Shown one piece after another: positions 1-10,700 of a stretch of DNA of 64,000 nucleotides; positions within the stretch are counted from its first letter, which is position 1, and each line of letters starts with the position of its first letter. The DNA comes from Rhabdornis inornatus (lineage: Eukaryota > Chordata > Aves > Passeriformes > Rhabdornithidae): assembly GCA_013397075.1 (NCBI GenBank), contig VWZS01007725.1, positions 310,001-374,000 on the forward strand, written 5' to 3'. The position numbers were made by a program, and so were the translations under genes. The notes under the pieces were generated by a model that was not told the origin of the DNA, did no database searches, and saw only the letters and a program-made list of their open reading frames with translations.

Positions 1-3000
1 AGCACAGGATTTTACCTCTCCTGACATGTGTGAGTGCTGGACTGCCTCTTGATCACACCCCATTCCTTCCCAGGTGATCTCCTGTGAACACCCACAGCCC
101 TGGTATCCCCTGCTGCTGGGACACTGGGGATTAGCCCTGGGAGCAGGGCAGGCTTGTCCTGGGGTAAGGTTGCCTGCAAGGAAAGGTTCACTCGTGCTGA
201 TCCTGGTCCTGCTGATCCTGACTGCCTTGACCTTCACACCGTCTGTTTTCCACAGTTTGAGTCTGGTTGAATACCAAACCCTGGTGGGAATGCTGGCACT
301 GCTGAGCTGACCCTCCTCAATCCCTGACCTGGTGCTTTCTTTTAGCCCATCTGTGCTTCTTGTAGGCAAACAAGGTCACACCAGGCTTTGTGATGCCTTC
401 CCCAGCCTTTCTGGAGTTAAACTTCTAGAAAATTCACGATTATTTAGGCCATTGTAGGCTGCCTGTCACTATAGGCTAAAAATGTTGATTTGGGATTGGA
501 GCTGCTTAGGACCTCTATACAATATTGTTTTCTATTGAAAAACACTATTCAGTCAAAACCAAAATTTCTTGGTTTCCTTGAAATTCCAGCATCTTCTTCC
601 AGGCAAAATCTGAATTGCGGTGAAAGAAAAACTTTTGTTTGGGAAATTTTTAAGTTTTGAATTTTTTTGTCTTTGCAACACATGTGGAAGGTTTTATTTC
701 TATTGTTTTTTACTGTAAATTTCTTATCTCCATGCCTTCTGTATTCCCATATAGAAATACATAAAGAAAAACTGGAATAATAACATATGCCAATAGACCC
801 TGTTTCCACAGACGTGCTGCTGGAAATATTCTGCCATTCCTTTTTGCATCCCATCAGTAAAATCCCAGGAGTAGTTGCTGCTTAGCACTACTAGAAATAC
901 GTCTTTATTTTTTTGGCACAATGTTTCCTATTAATATTGTAATATAAAATTTAAATTAAAAAAAATTGGCTGGGCATTCTGCTTGGTGGACAGCTAGGAA
1001 ATCAGATGTTTTCCGGTTCTGCATTGGATTAAAACCAATTTTTCTAACATCTTCTTTTTCACTATGATGTAAATGTTCTATGTACATTGTTTCCTAATCT
1101 CTGCAGCAGGGATCTGAGGGAGTTCACGGACTATTTCTAATGGATCTGCAAGACACAACTGAGAAAAACAGGTTTGTTGTGCAGACAGTTAGATGTGCTG
1201 TTCAGGGCTTCCCTCCTCTGCCAGACAACACTTGAGGTAGAGAATGTTTTAAAATTGGTCTTTCACATACTGCATTGGAAAAATATGCCCCATCACCTAC
1301 TGTAATTATAATCTTCAAATTCCCATAAAAGTGTTGATAGAATTGTTCTTGTTTCATTTGTACAAACTTCCGTGTGCTCTGGGCATGTCATTTACCTTTT
1401 CCTATGCCTCACTTTCCTTTCTGGAAAACCAAGATTTTCTGTTGATTCACAGGAAGATTTGGAAGAGGCAGTTCATATTTACAAAGTGCACTGAACGGGA
1501 AAATGACTTGCTAGGGGAAAATTCTCATTGCAGTAATTAATCTGATTCATCCAGGGCAAATAAGGGTGTGACTGCACAATGTTTCCTTGTGGAGCCTGTA
1601 GAGAGGATGGTGGAGCAGTGAGGGTGACAGCCTGCCTGTGCTCCCAGAGCCTCCCCCATCCCCTGGGCAGGGGGCTCCTGAGCCACAGCCACAAGGCACT
1701 TGCAGGTGGGGTCTGATGCAGATGGGTGCCCTGGGCTGCTCTGAGTGCCAGGCTGAATGACACCACGGGCATTATTAGAGCTGGGAAGAAATCCTCTGCA
1801 GTGTTTTATGCCTTTCTGTGCTGTACTTTTAGCAGCAGGGAAAGGGCCAAGGAATCCTCATAGCTACTGAGCTGTAGTTAATAGTACAGTTAGTATTGTC
1901 TGCTCACCCATCTACTCAGCTGCCAAGGGCCATACAAATCACACATGTTGAAAGGATTGAGGTGGTGAGAAATAGGTAGAGAAGCCTCTGCAGCCACCAA
2001 GCTTTTCTTTAAGCCTGAAGAACCTGATGTTTTCCCCAGTGCTGGACCCTGAGGTTGGATGGCAGGCTTTGGGAAGATTTGCAGCTTCCAGGAAGGTACC
2101 AGTGAAAATGCCCAAAACACCCTCGCCTGGCACATCCCTCAGCCTCTGCTCTCCCTCAGGTCAGAGCTGAGTCTGAAGAACCTGTTTGAACGCAGAGATC
2201 AGTCCCCTACCTCTGATCTGGCTCACAAGCCAGTGACTGCTTCTATCTCTTGCCTAACATTTGCATGCATTAAATTAAATCACTTTTATTTCCAAGGACA
2301 GCAATTAATCCACCAAGCTCTTCTGCTATTGCTTGAAATCCGTTAGCTACTTAGCCCAGAAGAGAAGTAAAAGAATCTGTGTTTTAATGGCAAACAAAGA
2401 GCTTTAAATACATCCCATCTTCTTTAACATCTCCTGCTAATTAGTGACAAAGGCCCTCCTGCTCAAGTACAGCAAATATTTAACACCCACCTCCATTAGC
2501 CTGAAATTTATTTACCACCTTGTCCTCTGGCAGGCATGGGAGCCATTGCCACAGTCAGCAAGCCTTTCCTGGGATTTCCAACCCCTCAGACACGAGATGC
2601 TCCCAGACAGCCCTGGCAAGGGAAACCTCTCTTCATCTCCTGCTTCAGTTTCGCTTGGGGTAAAAGACAGCAAATGTCCACCATTGTGAACTACCATTCC
2701 AAAACACTCGTGGGATTAGTGAGGGTGAAGCATCCTAAGGGACATCTAATGGGAAAAGAAGAATTAAATGTCTAGAAGACAAGAAAAACTGTGCCACTGT
2801 CCTGGGGAGCCCCAAGCAACCCAATGGGGAAGATGTTCTGCAGAAGTACCCCTCCTGACTTCTCCCATTCCTGCTCTCACCAGTGGTGCTTGTTTTGAGC
2901 AATCAGCAAAATCACACGTTGCTTTTTCCACTCATGGGTAGAAGTGGCAGAGCTGGATTTTCTCTCTCCTGGGGCAGTGGTGCAGGGGTGGGAAGGAGGA

Positions 3001-4090
3001 ATGGCTCTCCTCTGTCACCGAAGCCTGTAAGGCACGTTCAGCCATCCTCATGACGCATGGTGAGAATCACCTTCTCCAGGCAGGCAAGTGATGGAGCCAT
3101 TAATGAAACAGATGATGGGGCAGCCTGTGAGCACAGGGCTCTGCTCCTCTCCCAGCATTTATCTGCAATAGGGCAGACATAGATTCCTGCTGATAAAGCA
3201 CTTTAACACCAGCAATGAAAACACTGCGTTTTATTTCAAAATGATTAGTTCCTGGATTTGATAGACCTGTGGCCCAAACACTCCCTCTATACACTCAGTG
3301 CCTGCTGCCTGGACAAGCAGAACACAGCAGAACCTTCGCCCATGAAGCACAGGGGGTTTTGGATCATCCTTGCACCAGGGAGGGGTTTGGGGCCCCTCTC
3401 ACAACCCCTCATCCAATGTTCTCACTGTGGCCTCCCTCAGCAGCTCCAGAGTGAGTGCATCAGTGATCTGGGGGTAATCTTTGCTTGATGCTGAGCTCAT
3501 TGCAAAATCACAGTCCTCTTTCTGGCATTCCTCCCCCTGTCACAGGGTAGGTGACTTTAGTTAAGGAAGAAAATGCCAGGCAGTCTGCAGAGTCCCCATC
3601 ACTGGGGGTCTTCTAGAAGAGGTGTGACAAACACCTATAAAGAGTGATGGAGGCTGAGTCAGACTGCACCATTCTTTGTCCCTGTGTTGTAACAGCAGTG
3701 ACAGTGCCATCACACTGTGCATGAACAAAAGTGTGTTCTTTCCAGGCAGAACCAGGCCAAAGCCTTATTCATCCCCAGACTTTCAATCCAATTGCTCTTC
3801 CACACAAATAATTTGCTATCAAATGGTGTGTGAATTTCCAGTCCACACCTCCCTGTGTCCTAGGGTAAACTTATGCTTCAGAGCTTCCCAGCTTGGCAGT
3901 CCAAATCAGAGAAGGGCCTGAGCTTTTATGCGGAAGACCTGTCCCTGCATGATGATGTGGGTGAAATTGTTTTCGTTTTTTTTTGTTGCACCTTGCAACA
4001 AGAGCTGGAACAGAGGTCCTAGGAGCAAGCCCGTTGGGATGCCTGCCTGTCACTTCAAGGTGTTTTAATTTGGATTGCTTAAATCACCAA
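1..4090. other. Unique non-coding DNA, no gene recognised
   Basis: I see no exon with a recognisable protein domain and no RNA gene here. Open frames on both strands stay at or below about 100 codons and overlap each other in different frames, as expected by chance. The stretch from about 430 to 1350 is AT-rich with short T and A runs. From about 1550 to 3500 the sequence is more GC-rich with CAG/CTG-rich words, typical of bird intergenic or intronic DNA. No CR1 or LTR was seen. Confidence 0.6.
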
Positions 4091-4099
4091 AGTACCACA

Positions 4100-4165
4100 A
4101 TTCCTGCCCAAGGGCACACAGGAGCTAAGTCTTTTCACTGAAGCAGCATTCAATTCCCTTCCTCC
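4100..4165 (-). repeat. Possible ancient MIR/CORE-SINE fragment
   Basis: The words TGCCCAAGGGCACACAGGAG followed by a degraded 'cagcattcaattccc' tail resemble the reverse complement of the MIR core (the 'tgtgtgaccttgggcaag' region and the upstream 'gggattcgaatcc' part). The match is short and diverged. It could be chance similarity, and a RepeatMasker run with sensitive settings would settle it. Confidence 0.3.
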
Positions 4166-4184
4166 TACAAATGAGCTTGAGCTG

Positions 4185-4790
4185 TCCTGATAATTAGTAC
4201 TTTATCTTGGATGGCACAAAAAGGAAAGAAAGAGTGGGGGGAGGAAATCCTCAGCCTTCACTGCTGGGCAGCCTCACAGTTTCGTCTTATTAGCCGTGAT
4301 AATGATGGGAGAGAATAAAAGGCCCAGAGCTGCTTCAGTCACCTCATTTCATCCGGTCTGAGATTCGAGTCACTCGAGTGTCAAGAGAGCTTTTTAATTT
4401 CCAATATCACTGCTGCCAGAAATTAAAAATAAACTAGGAGCAAAACCATCAGATTAGCCAATCACACTGGAATTGCCTTTATTGTTATTGTTACTGTTGT
4501 TATTATTATTTGATCAGCTTTGGGAGAATTAAAGCTATTCAGCAAATCAAAATATGTCTTGGATTTGAATGGACTGATATTAACTATTCTATAGACTGTA
4601 TTAGTGATGGCCTAATAGCCTGAAACATCAAGGCATGCTCTGCTGGAATCAAGTTTAAATTAATGCTACCAGTTCATAAAAATTGCTTGTGTCTATATAA
4701 CTTTCATTGTGGCATCTTAAGACATTTAATTAGCTAAAGAAACTGGGTAAAAAACCCCGGATGTAATGGAGTCAGTATCTTGTCTATACT
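4185..4790. promoter_or_regulatory. Enhancer-like AT-rich block (candidate conserved non-coding element)
   Basis: This is an AT-rich block without simple or interspersed repeats, apart from a short TTATTATTATT run near 4500. It holds many TAAT/ATTA homeodomain-type cores (for example near 4190, 4289, 4395, 4424, 4455, 4528 and 4729), an ATTAGCCAATCAC word near 4454 that includes a CCAAT box, and TAATTAGC near 4728. Such composition is common in vertebrate developmental enhancers. Conservation cannot be seen from one genome, so the call is an inference. No open frame of note spans it. Confidence 0.3.
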
Positions 4791-6194
4791 AAAAAAACTC
4801 AGGGAAATAAGATGAAGGCACCAGGACCCATGGCTTGGAGGATTCACTTCAGGTTTTACTCATGCACATCCTCTCATGTGGGTGTCCACTTGCCCCTGAG
4901 CCTGGTCAGGACTGATGGAGACGTTTTGGCTGCACTTACAGATGAGACCTTTGATGCCAGCTCAGGGGCAAGAGACAAAGCAGCAGAAGAAAAAGGATAT
5001 ACTGAATAAAATGCTTCAGAACAGCTGTTCTAGTCTCATTCCCTGAACTGCCATGAGAAAAATTTTTTGAGAATTGCAAGACACAAAGAGGGATAGGGGT
5101 TGCTATCCTCACACAAACACACATAGCCATGCTCACAGTCCCGGTAGTGTCTGAGACAAGACCACTCACCCAGGCTGAAATTATTCCTTCCAGTTTGGGC
5201 TGCAAATGTGGAGTGAGAAAAGCAGGGCTGAGTGCTACAGCCAAGAGGAGGAAAGGGATGCTATCCAAACTCCAGTATTCAATATCACAGGCTCTGTGTG
5301 TACTTACAGCCACTCTGCTGCGTTAATGTGCTACAAAAGTCAATGCAGGAATACACTTTTGCAATAGAAACAGGTCTGCTGTCTGTGAAGAGTATCCTAG
5401 GAAAATAGCAGTGATACTGCTGAGGTTTTGTTGTACAGAGAGGAGCATAGCCTCGCCCTCATTGCAGTAGATGAAGTCTTGCAAACTTTGGGTCTTTTGA
5501 CAGGAAAATCCTGGTTGCTCTTCCTGGCTCCTCATTGCTGTCCTGTGCCTCCATCTCCCCAGTCATCAATAATTTTGTTACTTAAACTGGATTTTCCGCG
5601 TTATATTTTTGGCTCTCAAAAACTCCTTCCATTTTGATAGGGAATGTTAATTTGACATGTTCTTGATCTATTTCCCTTCACTCTTCTGACACAATTTATT
5701 TCTCAGACTTGGGTATCATGAGTGGAGGAAGGAAACAGCAGATTATATCAGAGTGAAGTTTCATCAGATCTCTTTGAATAAGGTGGGACAGATGTAGCAG
5801 TAGTGGCTTTAAGTTTCAGGTCCCCCAACATGTGAAGGTTCAGGAAGGCTCCAGCCCTTCTCCCTATGGCTGCAGCCACTTTACATGTCACCCACCCTGG
5901 GCACTCTGAGTGGGGTGTGACCACACACTACTGCTGCTGCCTGTACTACATTTTGTCATTTCCTCTCACACTAGGAAAGAGCTCCTTCTTCCTTAGACAG
6001 CAGGTCTTAATTTTTTTACTGAAGAAAAACTTAAAATTACACATTTGGTTATTAAATACTTGATTCTGAATTCACAGTCACCCTTGCTCATCTCATGGCT
6101 TTTGTAATTAGTCGGGAAAAAGCAGTAAACATGCAGAGTTCCTCTGTTCTTCCTTCTAGATGCAAACTGTAAACTATTTGCAAGCAAAGTATTA
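4791..6194. other. Unique non-coding DNA, no gene recognised
   Basis: Open frames of 60-125 codons occur on both strands and lie on top of each other (for example 4936-5313 on the minus strand and 5129-5326 on the plus strand). None shows a family signature, so I treat them as chance frames. No repeat element is visible. Confidence 0.55.
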
Positions 6195-6660
6195 TTGACA
6201 AAATTATGAGTCATTGTTTATTTTAAATAGATTTAATGATCTCTGTAGATGATCACAAACAAGAAGAAAAATTCATTGTATAAATGATTACTTTTTAATT
6301 ATTTGCTCTATTCCGGTGCTTGCTGTTGCCTCATGGGAATTTTGAGGATCAGTTAATTAAGGTTCAGATAGGATCTTAAATAATGTTTCAGGGATCTAAG
6401 ATACCAGGCTGCCTCTGTGAATTTTTTCTATTTAAGTGGGCTTCATTAGATCTTAGCAATCTATTTCATAACTCACCACTAACTTTGTATTTATAATTAT
6501 TTGCTATGCAAATCTCCAAATATTTAATGTCACCTTCATTTCACATGCTAATCAGCTGTCTGCTTCACTCTGATTTGTGTGTATAATTTTGACTTTAATG
6601 AAGATTTGGTTGTTTACATGAATAAACATTTGAGAGAATAAATTTAGTGTCCAGTCTCAC
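6195..6660. promoter_or_regulatory. Enhancer-like AT-rich block with octamer motif
   Basis: The block is AT-rich and repeat-free. It contains a perfect octamer ATGCAAAT (6506-6513, a POU-factor site type), TTAATTAAGG near 6353, CTAATCAGCTG near 6549 (TAAT core joined to a CAGCTG E-box) and several TTTAAT/ATTTAA words. No coding frame covers it. The motif mix fits a neural or developmental enhancer, but this is inference from composition and motifs only. Confidence 0.33.
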
Positions 6661-6987
6661 ACGTAGCATATTTTAAAGCCAGAAGAGACTATTTGTATAA
6701 AATATATGTAAACCAGACCATTTTATGCCTCCCAGAAGGTCTTGCAGTGACAGGAATGAATTTTTCCCGCCACACAGGTGAGTGCTATTGAGTTCAATAA
6801 CATCTTGTTGAGTAAGAGCATATCTTTTAGAGCACATCCAGCCTCTATGAAAAGACTCCAGGTGATGATAAATGCATCCCTTTCCTTGACAAAGTGTGCT
6901 AATGGTTGTTCTCCACTGGTGCAAAGTGAAGGTATAGTTCCTATTGAAAGTGGTTTTCAGTATCATTATTAGTTAGCTTTTCACAGC
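6661..6987. other. Unique non-coding DNA, no gene recognised
   Basis: Short overlapping open frames on both strands (up to 97 codons on the minus strand at 6673-6966) have no recognisable domain. Nothing else is visible. Confidence 0.5.
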
Positions 6988-7058
6988 AAAAAAAAAAAAA
7001 TAAAATAAAAGAAGAAGAAAGAAAAGAAGAAAAAAGAGAAAACGAAAATCAAAAGAAT
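6988..7058 (+). repeat. A-rich purine tract
   Basis: A run of 13 A (6988-7000) is followed by TAAAA units and GAAGAAGAAAGAAAAG-type purine sequence to about 7058, with only a few pyrimidine breaks. It may be a simple-repeat expansion or the decayed poly-A tail of a retroposed sequence. No body of such an insertion is recognised upstream. Confidence 0.7.
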
Positions 7059-9049
7059 GACATTCACAGCTCCCACAGCAGACGGTCTAGTGAGTAAATA
7101 TAAAGTAACAGACTTTCTAACCACACTATTTACTTGGTTCTTTGCAATGGCTCTGAATGAGCCATTAAGGACTGTTGTGCAAACATAGGATTATGGGCTC
7201 TTTAAACACATGCTATTCACTTGCTCTGCCATTATGGGGATCTCTCACTCCCAGGCTCCTACTGACAGAGCTTTGTTAATCCTTTCAGAGGAAAGACAGC
7301 ACTGGTCTCTGCTCCTCACTTTGCCATCCACTTGTAGAGCCCAAAGAGTGCCCATGGGGAGAGCTCTGCCTCTTTGCCTGAACACACTCAGGAAATTCAC
7401 ACCACACTCAGAATTCATGGTCCTCCCAGCGTTAAAATGAGCACAGCATGAGGGTTACATCTTGGCATCCCACTGATGTGCTCCACTAAGCTTAAGGAGG
7501 CTCTCCAGGTGTCTCTCCAGCCTATTCTAAGTATACAAATGGATTTTTCTATGGGTCTGTGTAAGGACAAGGGTCATTGTTTCTGATCACCCTGACACAG
7601 TAATTATCTGGCTTAGGAAGGATCCTTGTTACGAGTTCACAAGCCAAAACTCATTGCAGACTCCAAACCAGTTCACACCACCTTTGAGCAAACTCAGGAC
7701 TGATGGTGAAAGACACAGCTGCTATGGATAGACCCTACCAGTGCAGTGGTCAAAGTTACTACCAGCAGTCCAGACTGAATTTTCTAGGATGCTACATTTC
7801 TTTAGTCAGTTATATCAAGCCATATCAACAAAAGCTATTAAAAATAAAATCTTGGAAACACATATGAGCTCTGTAATCTGCTGTTACTTATTCTCAAAAA
7901 TACCACATTTTAATGAGGTGTACTTCCATTTGGCCTACACCCATTGTGTTTTACATCCTACCAGCAGCAGGGGGAAACCAGAGGTGACAAACTGAGTGGC
8001 AATGAAGAACCACTACAAGCATCAAGGAGTACTGGGAGAGCTTCAGTCCTGAGGTACAGGAAATACCCCCAAACAGTGTGAGGCATTCTGGTGTCTGACA
8101 CAACATTTGGCTTGCCAGTCCCTTCCCATGGTGGGAGGAGGTGAAGACTAAGATAGGAGGTGGCTGAGGAGTCTTCTTATCTGCTTCCTACCCCTTCAGG
8201 TATCTCCCTGGCTCAAGCCAAGTTACACACAGTGTAAGAAAGGGATGTGAAAAAAGCTTCCACCACCCGATGCCATTGACTTCCTTACACCTTGTGCAGT
8301 CTAGATGATGAGGCAGAGCAGAAGATGCTCCACCACCACAGCTCAGAACTAGTGCAAAGTGTCTGAAGGATATGCACAACATCAGAGTTTATCCCTAACC
8401 AAGATCCCAGAAAGCAGCAAGTTCCTGTGTGCTGCTTGCACTGGGAGCTGCAGGCTGAATGATATCGTGTTAAAACATCTTCAGGCACTGTAGTGCATCA
8501 CTTCCATATCTTCCCTCTGTTCCTGGAGCAGTGCTGAGTTTTCTGAGCATAGGGCAAGATGCAGCCCAAACAATCCAGTTTTTCTTCCTTTCACTGCTTC
8601 GAGTCTCATTTTGACAGGAATCCTAAGGCTTCTGCTTCACAGGAGCCTCTCACATCTTAATAAAAATCAGATACTGAGCTTCCAAAAAGACATGCTAAGT
8701 CTGAGCCTGGGGCTGGCTCCAAATTCTACTGAACTCGAATGAAATATTAACAGTGATTTGGATTAGATTCTTTATGGTTTGACAGGCAAGAGAGAGAGGG
8801 GCTGATTGCTCCTTGCACTCCTACGGATGTAAATCATCTGAAATGAAAAGAGAGGATAAAGCCATGATTTTCCTACTTGCTGCATGAGTCCTTTGACCTG
8901 GTAACTCACAGCATCACCTGCTCCCTGGGACAGCTGGGGAAGCTTGTGCCTCACATGGGGATGTCTCCTGATTAGCCGAAATGGGGGTGGAAGCACAGGC
9001 CTTAGGGTTTTTTATCTGCAGTATGTGGAAGGACCATGAACTAACTAGT
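7059..9049. other. Unique non-coding DNA, no gene recognised
   Basis: No repeat, RNA gene or convincing exon is seen. Open frames are all under 90 codons. Composition is average for the window. Confidence 0.55.
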
Positions 9050-9350
9050 AACCCTTGGTATTACACCTGATTTTACCTGTGTCTAGAGAGGCCAATTTAT
9101 TTTACGGCTCTAATTTACCAAGTCTACAAATGTCAAACCACAAAAAAGTCCTAATACTACAGACAGCTTTGCTTAAAAGGTAGCAATTAATAATCCCACT
9201 GCTTTTCCAATTTTCTATTTAAGTTTTAATGTCCTTTATTGTGAGTCTTTGGCAGACATTTTAAAGCTTTTGTCTTACGAGCCTTGAGCTGCTTGGTGGT
9301 TTGAGATCTCTGTGGCATGAAAATATTTAAAACCACAAACTCAGAAATGA
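9050..9350. promoter_or_regulatory. Enhancer-like AT-rich block (candidate)
   Basis: A repeat-free AT-rich stretch with TAATTTACCAAG near 9111, AGCAATTAATAATCCC near 9182 (tandem TAAT plus a TAATCC core) and TTTATTGTGAG near 9235 (a SOX-like ATTGTG). It lacks open frames. Regulatory function is inferred from composition only. Confidence 0.22.
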
Positions 9351-9986
9351 CACATACCTTGTTAGTTAGTGGCTGCATAATTCATGTCATCTGCACTTCT
9401 TTCTTTATGGCAAGCATGTGTGGAGGGTGGAGTACTTGAGCTAATTCCTCCAGCCAGCAGAACATGACAGTATCTATCTATCTTAACTTTAGTTGCTTTC
9501 AACAACGTATCCAGGACTGCTGCTGCTGCTGCTTGTTCTGTCCATGGTCTTTTCTAGACCTCTATAAATAGATGAGTCTTTCCTTTGGGGAGAAGCAGAC
9601 ATAAAATTATAATTATGAAATTTGAATTCAGATTAGCTGACATAAAATTGTTCCTTTCACGATACCTGCTAGGAGACTTCTAATAGCAAGGCATGCTCAG
9701 GGTGTAACTTCTAAGTCACAGCCTAAAGTGAGCAAGGCCACGGATGTTTTGGACAGTTGCCAGCCTGCTGTACCTACCTCAAGCTCAGCAGAATTCCTCA
9801 CAGGACATGAGCCTGCAGTTGCCTTCAGTGCCAGATGCCTTTTGGAGTTCTGTGGAGAATTGTGAAGACACGGAATTCTCCCACTAATGCACTGGTTTGT
9901 TTAGAATTATTTCATCCTGCCTCTGTAAGCCTGTTTGCTAGTGTTCCCCAAAAGGATCTCAAGTCAGGATGGACATTTCAGCTCCT
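9351..9986. other. Unique non-coding DNA with short CTG run
   Basis: The stretch contains an interrupted CTG run, about five units, at 9520-9537 (CTGCTGCTGCTG). Otherwise it is unique sequence with no coding signal. Confidence 0.55.
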
Positions 9987-10112
9987 GGTAAGGGGTAGGG
10001 GTAGGGTAGTGGTTAGGGGAGTGGTTGTGACAGTGCTTAGGGATAGTGGTTGGGGTTAGGGATAAGGTTAGGCTTAGGCTTAGGGTTAGGCTTAGGGTTA
10101 GGTTTTGAGTTG

Positions 10113-10134
10113 GGCTCTAGACAGTCAAAGAGCC
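10113..10134. other. Inverted repeat GGCTCT/AGAGCC in tandem copy 1
   Basis: A 6-bp perfect inverted repeat (GGCTCT, 10-base loop, AGAGCC) opens the non-telomeric spacer of the first unit. The same stem and loop length recur in copy 2 while other positions have diverged. Confidence 0.6.
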
Positions 10135-10301
10135 TACAGCTCCAGGAACACAGTGGCTGTAAAAGGCATACCAATCCCATTCTGACAAGCTCCCAAAACT
10201 GCTGCTACTACATCTTTCTAAGGTGGAAAACCCATACTCATGGTTCTGGGTTAGGGTGAGGTTTTGCCTTAAGTTTAGGCGTAGGGTTAGGCCTAGGGCT
10301 T

Positions 10302-10323
10302 GGCTCTAGGCAGTCCAAGAGCC
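10302..10323. other. Inverted repeat GGCTCT/AGAGCC in tandem copy 2
   Basis: This is the second copy of the 6-bp stem with a 10-base loop, 189 bp after the first. The stems are identical and the loop differs at two positions. Confidence 0.6.
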
Positions 10324-10430
10324 TATAGCTTGCTCCAGGGATGATGTGGCTGGAAAAGTCCTGCCAAGGCCATTCCCACCAGGCCCCAGTGTGGCTGCTC
10401 CTACACTTCCATGAATTAACCATGGCAATG

Positions 10431-10679
10431 GGTTTGGGGTGCACTCCAGGAGGATTCCCTCTAACCAGGCCAATAACTGCACTCTTCTGGTACATGGAAT
10501 CTTTACAGCACCACAGCACTCAACAGTATCTGCACAGCCACACTGAAGCTCCACCACAGAACCTAATCAAGCTCTTGAAGACAGCTCGTAATTCGACAAG
10601 GGATGAACAGCTGGAGTTGGCATTGGGGAGTGCTGTTGTTTTGGCTTGCAGATACAATAATTCCCTAGTATTAAAATAT
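10431..10679. other. Sequence between telomere-like unit and TAAA tail
   Basis: No family is recognised. A 116-codon open frame (10341-10691, plus) runs through the second tandem copy and into this stretch, which argues against it being a real gene. A TAAA microsatellite follows directly, so the whole 9987-10700 region could be one old insertion with a simple-repeat tail. That is a guess. Confidence 0.3.
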
Positions 10680-10700
10680 GTAAATAAATAAATAAACAAA
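10680..10700 (+). repeat. (TAAA)n microsatellite
   Basis: About four TAAA units plus a variant TAAACAAA. Possibly a retroposon tail. Confidence 0.8.

Larger units (their letters stand above)
9987..10430 (+). repeat. Degenerate telomere-like block with diverged ~190-bp tandem unit
   Basis: G-rich sequence built from degenerate TTAGGG, TTAGGC and TAGGGG words runs from about 9987 to 10104 and again from about 10247 to 10300. Each block is followed by a related non-telomeric spacer of about 120-130 bp (10112-10220 and 10301-10415). The two spacers align throughout with one 4-bp gap: both begin GGCTCTAG(A/G)CAGTC and both carry TCCAGG, GTGGCTG, AAAAG, CCATTC and GCTGCT-CTACA in the same order. 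The repeat distance is 189 bp at the spacer start and about 193 bp after the gap. This is either a short decayed satellite with an internal telomere-like part or an interstitial telomeric sequence that picked up flanking DNA and duplicated. Confidence 0.75.

Noticed and set aside
2930..2975. AGTGGCAGAGCTGGATTTTC, resembling a reverse MIR segment
   Set aside because: One short match only, not enough to call a SINE.
10050..10259. Gly-Leu repeat peptide from the telomere-like region
   Set aside because: This is simply the translation of TTAGGG/TTAGGC repeats.
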